Shown here: piece after piece, positions 15,481 to 21,756 of the stretch
Layout of the letters: every line of letters starts with the position of its first letter
How positions within the stretch are numbered: position 1 is the stretch's first letter
NCBI GenBank assembly: GCA_937880845.1
Contig: CALFLL010000069.1
Span: forward strand, 1 to 24,414
DNA length: 24,414 bases
Direction: 5' to 3'
Source of the DNA: an uncultured Drancourtella sp.
Lineage (GTDB): Bacteria > Bacillota > Clostridia > Lachnospirales > Lachnospiraceae
Translations under genes and position numbers: made by a program
The notes under the pieces: model-generated
The model's database searches: none
What the model saw: the letters and a program-made list of their open reading frames with translations, nothing else
What the model was told of the DNA's origin: nothing

Positions 15481-16881
15481 CTAAAGCGGATTGATTTTCT
15501 TTTGAATGATATTGATCGTATTCTTTAAAGAATCATTTTTTTCCATATCTTTCGACATTTTATCCACACCGTGTTTCACAGTGGAATGATCCCGGCCTCC
15601 CAGGAGGGTTCCGATGGTTTTTAAAGGTGTATCTGTCATGGTACGGCATAAAAACATGGCAATATGACGTGCATTTGTTGTTTTGGCATCACGGCTTGCA
15701 CTTTTTAAGTCATTTACAGATACTCCAAAATGTTCAGAAACAGTGTCGATGATCAGCTCCGGAGTCACTTTTCTGTTTTCATCCGGTGAGATCAGATCTT
15801 TTAATGCCTCAGCAGCAAGAGTAATGTTGATTTCTTCGTTTTTTAGTTTATATAAAGCAATCAGTTTATTGAGAGAACCTTCCAGTTCTCGGATATTTGA
15901 TTTAATGTTTGTGGCAATAAATTGCAAAACGTCCTCAGGAATATGATAACGTTCGAGCTGATCAAATTCGATTTTTTTCTTTAAAATGGCCATTCGTGTT
16001 TCATAATCCGGAGCAGAAATATCAGCGATCAATCCCCATTCAAAGCGGGTACGAAGTCTGGCCTCAAGTGTTTCGATATCTTTTGGCGGTTTATCGGATG
16101 ATATGATAATCTGCTTACCGGATACATGAAGATGGTTGAAAGTGTGGAAAAATTCTTCCTGAGTACTTTCCTTTCCGATAATGAATTGGATATCATCAAT
16201 AAGAAGAACATCGACATTTCGGTATTTTTCTCTGAAAGCGGTCATCGGGAGTTCGTTTCCTGTTTTTCCGCTTTTTAAAGATTCGATCAGTTCATTTGTA
16301 AACGCTTCACTTGTTACATATAACACTTTTTTCTTTGGATCATTTTCCAAAATAAAATGTGCGATTGAGTGCATCAGATGGGTTTTCCCCAATCCAACAC
16401 CTCCGTATAGGAAGAGAGGATTGTATACTTCGCCGGGTGATTCCGCAACGGCCAGAGATGCGGCATGAGCAAAATTGTTGTTTTTTCCAACGACAAAAGT
16501 CTCGAAAGTGTAACGTGGATTTAAATTGGCACGTTCGATCAAGAGCATATTATCATTTTTCTTTACACTGTTTTTCTTATGAGCATTGGCAATTTCTTCA
16601 ACTTTTTCCAGTTCACTTGGATTATTTGGGATAAATTTGACTTCAAATTCTGTTCCTGTAATTTCAGCGATACTCACTTTAAAAGGAAGCAAGTATTTTT
16701 TTTCTATGTAATCGATATAATCACCTGTCCCATCTAAAGTCGCAAGGATATAGACGGTATTTTCAATTACATCATACACTTTTAATGGAAGAATCCATGT
16801 TTTGAAAGAAACGTCAGAAAGACTATGCTCAAGTCTTAAATTTTCAATAATTTCATTCCATTTTTCTGTTACGATGTCCAT
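15481..16881 (-). CDS. dnaA: Chromosomal replication initiator protein DnaA
   Basis: Initiator that binds DnaA boxes and opens the origin. From the ATG at 16881 the protein has 466 residues: domain I (1 to about 80), a short variable linker, the AAA+ domain with Walker A GGVGLGKT (160-167) and Walker B LLIDD (226-230), and the C-terminal DNA-binding domain with TTNARHIAMFLCR and GGRDHSTV. TAGGAG lies 8 bases before this start and MDIVTEKWNEI matches the family. The frame stays open upstream to 16968, but that part has no ribosome site and overlaps a leader hairpin. It heads the minus-strand run of origin genes. DnaA boxes upstream of its promoter suggest autoregulation. Confidence 0.98.
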   Translation of the reverse strand: MDIVTEKWNEIIENLRLEHSLSDVSFKTWILPLKVYDVIENTVYILATLDGTGDYIDYIEKKYLLPFKVSIAEITGTEFEVKFIPNNPSELEKVEEIANAHKKNSVKKNDNMLLIERANLNPRYTFETFVVGKNNNFAHAASLAVAESPGEVYNPLFLYGGVGLGKTHLMHSIAHFILENDPKKKVLYVTSEAFTNELIESLKSGKTGNELPMTAFREKYRNVDVLLIDDIQFIIGKESTQEEFFHTFNHLHVSGKQIIISSDKPPKDIETLEARLRTRFEWGLIADISAPDYETRMAILKKKIEFDQLERYHIPEDVLQFIATNIKSNIRELEGSLNKLIALYKLKNEEINITLAAEALKDLISPDENRKVTPELIIDTVSEHFGVSVNDLKSASRDAKTTNARHIAMFLCRTMTDTPLKTIGTLLGGRDHSTVKHGVDKMSKDMEKNDSLKNTINIIQKKINPL

Positions 16882-16932
16882 TTTGATGACTCCTAATCTT
16901 ATAGTTTTCGCAAATGTCCGGATACAGGCAAC

Positions 16933-16958
16933 AAAAAAAGGCTCTGGAAAGGCCCCTT
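16933..16958 (-). promoter_or_regulatory. Possible attenuator hairpin in the dnaA leader
   Basis: On the minus strand AAGGGGC (16958-16952) can pair with GCCTTTT (16942-16936) using two G-T pairs. The 3' arm runs into seven T (16939-16933). AAAGG can instead pair with a nearer CCTTTC, so two exclusive folds exist. The element lies between the likely dnaA promoter and the dnaA start. The stem is short, so this is a weak candidate. Confidence 0.3.
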
Positions 16959-17020
16959 TCGGCGACATATACAGAACAAGTGCGTGTGATTTTTGAAAAT
17001 GAATAGATTCACTCCCTTAT

Positions 17021-17049
17021 ATATTACAACAAAAGTATTTTTAGTGCAA
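17021..17049 (-). promoter_or_regulatory. Candidate dnaA promoter
   Basis: On the minus strand TTGCAC (17044-17049), 17 bases, TAATAT (17021-17026). An overlapping alternative -10 is TATAAG (17016-17021). The match is modest. It lies about 12 bases from a perfect DnaA box (17061-17069), so DnaA could affect it. The transcript would have a leader of about 130 bases. Confidence 0.4.
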
Positions 17050-17060
17050 TGTTAAATCAA

Positions 17061-17167
17061 TGTGGATAAGTTTTTGAACAGTGGAAAAGCCTATAAAATC
17101 GTTGAAAAAAGGAAGAATTTGGTAGAAACCAACATGTTTTCCACAAAAATCCACAAAATTATCCACA
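17061..17167. other. oriC: Origin, first part: DnaA-box cluster upstream of dnaA
   Basis: Perfect DnaA boxes are TGTGGATAA at 17061-17069 and its complement TTATCCACA at 17159-17167. Weaker matches are TTTTCCACA (17137-17145, one mismatch), AAATCCACA (17147-17155, two mismatches) and AGTGGAAAA (17080-17088, two mismatches). The three left-facing boxes at 17137-17167 are spaced by 10 and 12 bases, about one helical turn each. The remainder of the 494-base gap between dnaA and rpmH holds the two promoters and AT-rich sequence (17290-17350), with no other gene seen. Confidence 0.8.
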
Positions 17168-17262
17168 AAATGGTGAAAACTTGTAGAATACAAATTTGAT
17201 ATGAAGAAAAAGGAACAGTGTCAAAAGCCGAGGGGAAAGTATAAAAAAATATCAGGAACTGC

Positions 17263-17291
17263 TTGACGTACCGCGACTTTTTTACTATAAT
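17263..17291 (+). promoter_or_regulatory. rpmH operon promoter
   Basis: TTGACG (17263-17268), exactly 17 bases, then a perfect TATAAT (17286-17291). The leader to rpmH would be about 78 bases. This near-consensus promoter fits strong expression of ribosomal protein L34 and the following genes. Confidence 0.88.
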
Positions 17292-17329
17292 CAAACGTGG
17301 TGTCTTTAATAAAAGATCGAGATTAATGT

Positions 17330-17351
17330 ACTTATATTTATATATATAAGT
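17330..17351 (+). other. AT-only hairpin in the rpmH leader
   Basis: ACTTATAT (17330-17337) and ATATAAGT (17344-17351) are exact inverted repeats around a 6-base loop, ending 9 bases before AGGAGG. The stem is nearly all A-T and therefore weak. It may only reflect AT-rich origin DNA, or may tune rpmH translation. Confidence 0.3.
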
Positions 17352-17375
17352 TTCAGAATAAGGAGGTGGAAAGTG

Positions 17376-17510
17376 ATGAAAATGACATTTCAGCCAAAGA
17401 AACGTTCCAGATCAAAAGTTCATGGATTCAGAGCAAGAATGAGTACAGCAGGCGGAAGAAAAGTTCTGGCAGCTAGAAGAGCAAAAGGAAGAAAACAGTT
17501 ATCAGCGTAG
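17376..17510 (+). CDS. rpmH: 50S ribosomal protein L34
   Basis: Small basic protein (44 residues) of the large ribosomal subunit. The sequence MKMTFQPKKRSRSKVHGFRA followed by RMSTAGGRKVLAARRAKGRK is unmistakable L34. AGGAGG (17361-17366) lies 9 bases before the ATG. An in-frame GTG at 17373 is a less likely start. It is first in the plus-strand run, directly after a strong promoter, and is followed by a terminator-like hairpin before rnpA. Confidence 0.97.
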   Translation: MKMTFQPKKRSRSKVHGFRARMSTAGGRKVLAARRAKGRKQLSA

Positions 17511-17535
17511 GCCGCATATATGTGGCCTTTTCTTC
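17510..17535 (+). terminator. Terminator-like hairpin between rpmH and rnpA
   Basis: GGCCGCAT (17510-17517) pairs with ATGTGGCC (17520-17527), including one G-T pair, and TTTTCTTCT follows. It overlaps the last base of the rpmH stop codon. It probably ends part of the transcripts, so that L34 is made in excess over RNase P protein. A second small hairpin (GCCTG/CAGGC, 17546-17559) follows. Confidence 0.6.
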
Positions 17536-17581
17536 TATGCAGAAAGCCTGCTGACAGGCAAAATTACAGGAGTATACGGGA

Positions 17582-17917
17582 ATGAAGTTTTCAGAATCAT
17601 TGAAAAAAAATAAGGATTTTCAGATTACATACAGAACAGGAAAATCTTATGCCAACAGATACCTTATTATGTATATCAGAGAGAATGAAATGTCCCGGAA
17701 CAGACTTGGGATTTCAGTCAGCAAAAAGGTAGGGAACAGTGTAGTACGCCATCGTATTACACGTTTATTGAGAGAAAGCTATCGACTACACGAAGAGCAT
17801 TTCCGGTGTGGATATGATATTATTGTAATAGCACGTACAACAGCAAAAGAAAAAAGTTATGAGGAAGTCGAAAGTGCACTCATCCACCTCGGAAAACTTC
17901 ATCATATATATAAATAG
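17582..17917 (+). CDS. rnpA: Ribonuclease P protein component
   Basis: Protein cofactor (111 residues, usual length) of RNase P, which with its RNA trims the 5' leaders of precursor tRNAs. The arginine-rich RNR motif is visible in GNSVVRHRITRLLRESYR (51-68), preceded by RNRLGISVSKKV. The N-terminus FSESLKKNKDFQITYRTGKS is typical. AGGAG lies 9 bases before the ATG. It sits between rpmH and yidD, as in nearly all bacteria. Confidence 0.97.
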   Translation: MKFSESLKKNKDFQITYRTGKSYANRYLIMYIRENEMSRNRLGISVSKKVGNSVVRHRITRLLRESYRLHEEHFRCGYDIIVIARTTAKEKSYEEVESALIHLGKLHHIYK

Positions 17918-17958
17918 GAAGGTCAGTTGATTCTTCAGAGCAGAGAGGAAGCAGATTG

Positions 17959-18174
17959 ATGAAACAAATGTTGATTACAATTATAAAATTTTATAGAAAA
18001 TATCTTTCCAAATATAAGCTTCCGACACAGCATTGTATTTATACGCCGACCTGTTCAGAATACGGACTGGAAGCGATTGAAAAATATGGTGCATTAAAAG
18101 GGGGGCTTTTGACTATCTGGAGAATACTGCGCTGTAATCCGTTTCACCGGGGAGGATATGATCCGGTGCCCTAA
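17959..18174 (+). CDS. yidD: Membrane protein insertion efficiency factor YidD
   Basis: Small protein (71 residues) at the inner membrane face that assists YidC-dependent insertion. It has the family motif YTPTCSEYGLEAIEKYG and the C-terminal block RCNPFHRGGYDPVP. The ATG at 17959 follows AGAGGAAG at about 8 bases; an in-frame TTG one codon earlier is unlikely to be used. It lies 41 bases after rnpA and 36 bases before yidC. Confidence 0.95.
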   Translation: MKQMLITIIKFYRKYLSKYKLPTQHCIYTPTCSEYGLEAIEKYGALKGGLLTIWRILRCNPFHRGGYDPVP

Positions 18175-18210
18175 AAGAAAAGAATACCATGAAATTATGG
18201 AGGAGAAAAG

Positions 18211-19500
18211 ATGGAAGGTTTATTATTGACACAGTCATCAACTCCGATCATTGGTCAGATTGCCTGGCTGCTCGGACATTTGATGAATGGAATTTTCAGT
18301 GTGTTAAGTAATGTATTCCATATTGAAAATATCGGTCTTTGTATCATTATTTTCACGATCATTATTTATACATTGCTTCTTCCACTTACATTTAAGCAGC
18401 AGAAAGCGTCAAAGCTGACTGCGGTAATGAGTCCTGAATTAAGAAGGATCCAGAACAAATACAAAAACAAAAAAGACCAGGCATCCATGCTGAAAATGCA
18501 GGAAGAAACAAAAATGGTCTATGAAAAATACGGAACATCCATGATGGGAGGGTGTTCACAGCTTTTAATTCAGCTTCCTATTATCTACGGACTTTTTTAT
18601 GTAATCCGTAATATACCGGCTTATGTAGATGGTATCAAAGCTGTTTATATGCCTCTTGTTGATAAAATTTTGGCCTCAAACGGTGGACAAGCAGCAATGG
18701 AAGCTCTTGGTAAATCCAAAGAGATCATGATGGATCCTTCCAGATTTGACTTCAGTAAGGAAAATATCATTATAGATGCATTATATAAGTTCCAAGATAC
18801 AACATGGAATGCATTGGCAGACAAGCTTCCGAATCTGGAACATCTGATTCGTTCCACTCAGGAAAACCTGACACATTTGAATGCATTTCTTGGAATCAAT
18901 ATTGCGGAAACACCGGCTACATTGTTTTTCGATGCAATTAAAACGGGAGCGATTGTTACTATTATTTTGGCACTGTCTATTCCGGTTCTTTCCGGTCTGA
19001 CGCAATATCTGAATATGAAACTGATGCCGACTGCAGCAGAACAGATGGAAGAGAACAAAGACAATCCGATGATGAGTTCTATGACGACCATGACAAAGAT
19101 CATGCCGTTGTTTTCCGTTATCTTTTGTTTTACAATGCCTGCCGGTATCGGTCTTTACTGGATTGCCAGTGCGGTAGTACGTACGGTTCAACAGGTTCTT
19201 ATCAACAAGCATCTTGCTAAGATTTCTATTGAAGAAATGATTGAAAAGAACCAGAAGAAAGCAGCTAAGAAACGTGAAAAGCACGGAACAAATGCACAAA
19301 AGCTGTCCGAAATGGCACAGATTAATGCAAGAAAGTTTGAAGAACCTAAGAAGAAACCTGTTTCTGAAGCAGAAAAAGAAGAAATGTTAAAGAAAGCAGA
19401 AGCAAAAAATAAAAATGCAAAACAGGGAAGCCTGGCATCAAAGGCAAATCTTGTAAGACAGTTTAATGAAAATAACCATAAAGATGACGAAAAGAAGTAA
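18211..19500 (+). CDS. yidC: Membrane protein insertase YidC/Oxa1
   Basis: Inserts and folds membrane proteins, alone or with SecYEG. Core helices are at about 39-60, 112-135, 240-268 and 298-330. They are separated by a cytoplasmic charged hairpin (about 61-110) and by an outside insert (about 138-236), unusually long for a Gram-positive YidC. The last 90 residues form a lysine-rich tail. Where other YidC proteins have the groove arginine in the first core helix (IIR-LLxLPL pattern), this one has Y53 (TIIIYTLLLPL). There is no lipobox cysteine near the N-terminus. GGAGG lies about 9 bases before the ATG. The next gene, khpB, starts 24 bases after the stop. Confidence 0.96.
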   Translation: MEGLLLTQSSTPIIGQIAWLLGHLMNGIFSVLSNVFHIENIGLCIIIFTIIIYTLLLPLTFKQQKASKLTAVMSPELRRIQNKYKNKKDQASMLKMQEETKMVYEKYGTSMMGGCSQLLIQLPIIYGLFYVIRNIPAYVDGIKAVYMPLVDKILASNGGQAAMEALGKSKEIMMDPSRFDFSKENIIIDALYKFQDTTWNALADKLPNLEHLIRSTQENLTHLNAFLGINIAETPATLFFDAIKTGAIVTIILALSIPVLSGLTQYLNMKLMPTAAEQMEENKDNPMMSSMTTMTKIMPLFSVIFCFTMPAGIGLYWIASAVVRTVQQVLINKHLAKISIEEMIEKNQKKAAKKREKHGTNAQKLSEMAQINARKFEEPKKKPVSEAEKEEMLKKAEAKNKNAKQGSLASKANLVRQFNENNHKDDEKK

Positions 19501-19524
19501 TTGATAAGAAAAGAGGTTATTGGG

Positions 19525-20289
19525 ATGGGTGAAATTACAGTATCAGCAAAAACATTGGATGATGCAATTACAGAAGCCCTGATTCAGCTTGGCATCACAA
19601 GTGATATGCTGGAATATGACGTAATTGAAAAGGGAAGCAGTGGATTTCTTGGAATTGGAAGCAAACAGGCAGTTATCCGTGCCTGGAAAAAACAGATTGC
19701 GGAAGAAGAAACCATTGAAGAAATTCAGGATGAAATCAAAGAAGTAATTTCAGAAGTAAAAGCGGAAGAAAAACCGAAAAAGAAAGAAAGCAAGGAAGTC
19801 CATGGGGAAAAAGAACTTGCCAAAGTAAAAAAAGAAACAATCGAAGCATGTGAAAAATTCCTTTATGATGTAATGAAAACAATGGATATGGATGTTACCA
19901 TTAAGTCCGAAATTGATGAAGAAGGAGCCCTTTCTATTGAGATGAATGGAAAGAATATGGGAATTCTGATCGGAAAAAGAGGACAGACATTGGATTCCTT
20001 GCAGTACCTTACAAACAGAGTTGCAAATAAAATGCAGGATGGTTATGTAAGAGTAAAGCTTGATACGGAAGATTACAGAAGAAGAAGAAAAGAAACACTT
20101 GAAAATCTTGCTAAAAACATTGCTTATAAAGTAAAAAGAACAAAGAAACCGGTTTCTCTGGAGCCGATGAATCCATATGAAAGAAGAATCATTCATTCTG
20201 CATTGCAGTCTGATAAGTATGTTACGACACACAGTGAAGGGGAAGAACCATACAGACGTGTTGTGGTCACATTATCCAGAAACAAGTAA
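19525..20289 (+). CDS. jag: RNA-binding protein Jag/KhpB
   Basis: Cytoplasmic RNA-binding protein (254 residues), known in Firmicutes to work with KhpA and to affect cell elongation and division. Order of parts: Jag-N domain (about 3-54, with EKGSSGFLGIGSKQAVI), a charged linker (56-105) rich in Glu and Lys, a KH domain with the GKRG loop (150-153), and an R3H domain (about 185-252) with R220 and H224 in ERRIIHSAL. I chose the ATG at 19525, which follows AAGAGG at about 9 bases. The frame is open from a TTG at 19501, but that has no ribosome site. It sits directly after yidC, as in most Firmicutes. Confidence 0.95.
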   Translation: MGEITVSAKTLDDAITEALIQLGITSDMLEYDVIEKGSSGFLGIGSKQAVIRAWKKQIAEEETIEEIQDEIKEVISEVKAEEKPKKKESKEVHGEKELAKVKKETIEACEKFLYDVMKTMDMDVTIKSEIDEEGALSIEMNGKNMGILIGKRGQTLDSLQYLTNRVANKMQDGYVRVKLDTEDYRRRRKETLENLAKNIAYKVKRTKKPVSLEPMNPYERRIIHSALQSDKYVTTHSEGEEPYRRVVVTLSRNK

Positions 20290-20296
20290 AATAAGA

Positions 20297-20346
20297 ATAA
20301 AAGGGGGCTGATTTCCGGGACAACAAGGTAATCTGCTCCCTTTTAT
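20297..20346 (+). promoter_or_regulatory. Long hairpin between jag and mnmE
   Basis: ATAAAAGGG (20297-20305) and CCCTTTTAT (20338-20346) pair perfectly. The stem extends inward with one G-T pair and one mismatch to about 17 positions, with a loop of about 16 bases. It starts 8 bases after the jag stop. No clean T-run follows, although TTTT is inside the 3' arm; TATAGT-like repeats (20344-20360) come next. It could be a weak terminator, a processing site, or a leader element for mnmE. Confidence 0.5.
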
Positions 20347-20385
20347 AGTATATAGTATAGTTGGAAAGCTCATCAGGAGGGCAAT

Positions 20386-21756
20386 ATGAAAACGACAGAT
20401 ACAATAGCAGCGATTGCTACCGCTATGACAGATTCCGGTATTGGTATCGTAAGGATTAGCGGAGAGCAAGCGTTTGAAATTATTGATAAAATATATAAAG
20501 GAAAGAAAAAAATATCAGAGCAGCCATCCCATACGGTTCACTATGGGTGGATCAAAGACGGAGAAGATACGATTGATGAGGTGTTGGTTCTGATTATGAA
20601 AGGACCGAAAAGTTATACGGGAGAAGATACGATAGAAATTGACTGTCACGGCGGTGTATATGTGGTAAAAAGAATTTTGGAAGCCGTACTTCGCAACGGA
20701 GCAAGAGCGGCAGAGCCGGGTGAATTTACAAAACGTGCCTTTTTAAACGGAAGAATGGATCTGTCACAGGCAGAAGCGGTGATTGACGTGATCCATGCAA
20801 AAAATGAATATGCATTGAAAAATTCCGTGAGCCAGCTTCGTGGAAGTGTTCAGAAAAAGATAGGTGCGGTCAGACAGGAGATTCTCTATCAGACGGCCTT
20901 TATTGAATCGGCACTGGATGATCCGGAACACATCAGCTTGGATGGTTTTGCAGAAAAGCTTGTGGATAAAGTCGATGAATTGTTGAAAATCCTTCAAAAA
21001 TTATTGGATGCCGCGGATAATGGGCGAATGATACAGGAAGGGATAAGAACGGTTATCGTAGGAAAGCCAAATGCCGGAAAATCTTCTCTTCTTAATGCAC
21101 TTGTAGGTCAGGAAAGAGCCATCGTTACGGATATTGAAGGAACTACAAGAGACATTTTGGAAGAAAGTATTCAATTAAACGGAATCAGTTTGAATATCAT
21201 GGATACGGCGGGAATCAGACAAACAGAAGATGTGGTAGAAAAGATAGGGGTAGACCGTGCAAAAAGTCAGATGAATGAGGCGGATCTGATCATTTATGTA
21301 GTGGATGCTTCAAGAAATCTGGATGAAAATGATTTTGAAATTATAAAAATGATCAGAGAAAAAAAGGCCATTGTGCTTTTAAATAAATCCGATTTGGAAA
21401 CCATTGTGACAAAAGCCATGCTTGGAAAATATCTGAATAAACCGATGATCGAGATTTCTGCAAAAGAAGAAGAAGGAATCCATGAGTTGGAACAGACATT
21501 GAAAGATATGTTTTTCCGTGGGGAAGTGACTTTTAATGATGAAATATATATTACAAATATCAGGCAGAAAGAAGCGATTAGACAGGCTTTGGAAAGTTTG
21601 AAACAAGTGAAAAACAGTGCCGAAGCGTGTATGCCGGAAGATTTTTATACCATTGATCTGATGGATGCATATGAAGCACTTGGAAGTATTACAGGAGAAA
21701 CGATAGGAGAGGATCTGGTTAATGAAATATTCAGCAAATTCTGTATGGGAAAATAA
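20386..21756 (+). CDS. mnmE: tRNA modification GTPase MnmE
   Basis: With MnmG it adds the aminomethyl or carboxymethylaminomethyl group to wobble uridine U34 of certain tRNAs. The 456-residue protein has the folate-binding N-terminal domain (TIAAIATAMTDSGIGIVRISG), a helical domain, and the inserted G domain with GKPNAGKS (226-233), TTRD (253-256), DTAG (273-276) and NKSD. It ends in CMGK, with the catalytic cysteine at 453. AGGAGG lies 5 bases before the ATG. Its last 35 bases overlap the start of mnmG. Confidence 0.98.
   Translation: MKTTDTIAAIATAMTDSGIGIVRISGEQAFEIIDKIYKGKKKISEQPSHTVHYGWIKDGEDTIDEVLVLIMKGPKSYTGEDTIEIDCHGGVYVVKRILEAVLRNGARAAEPGEFTKRAFLNGRMDLSQAEAVIDVIHAKNEYALKNSVSQLRGSVQKKIGAVRQEILYQTAFIESALDDPEHISLDGFAEKLVDKVDELLKILQKLLDAADNGRMIQEGIRTVIVGKPNAGKSSLLNALVGQERAIVTDIEGTTRDILEESIQLNGISLNIMDTAGIRQTEDVVEKIGVDRAKSQMNEADLIIYVVDASRNLDENDFEIIKMIREKKAIVLLNKSDLETIVTKAMLGKYLNKPMIEISAKEEEGIHELEQTLKDMFFRGEVTFNDEIYITNIRQKEAIRQALESLKQVKNSAEACMPEDFYTIDLMDAYEALGSITGETIGEDLVNEIFSKFCMGK

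Noticed and set aside
16882..16968. Upstream extension of DnaA by 29 residues
   Set aside because: It has no ribosome site, overlaps the leader hairpin and T-run, and does not match the conserved DnaA N-terminus.
17091..17294. Minus-strand 67-codon frame in the origin region
   Set aside because: It crosses the DnaA boxes and the rpmH promoter, has no ribosome site and no recognisable domain.
18781..19299. Minus-strand open frame of 172 codons inside yidC
   Set aside because: Its composition is that of the complement of yidC, and it has no motif and no promoter or ribosome site; a shadow frame.
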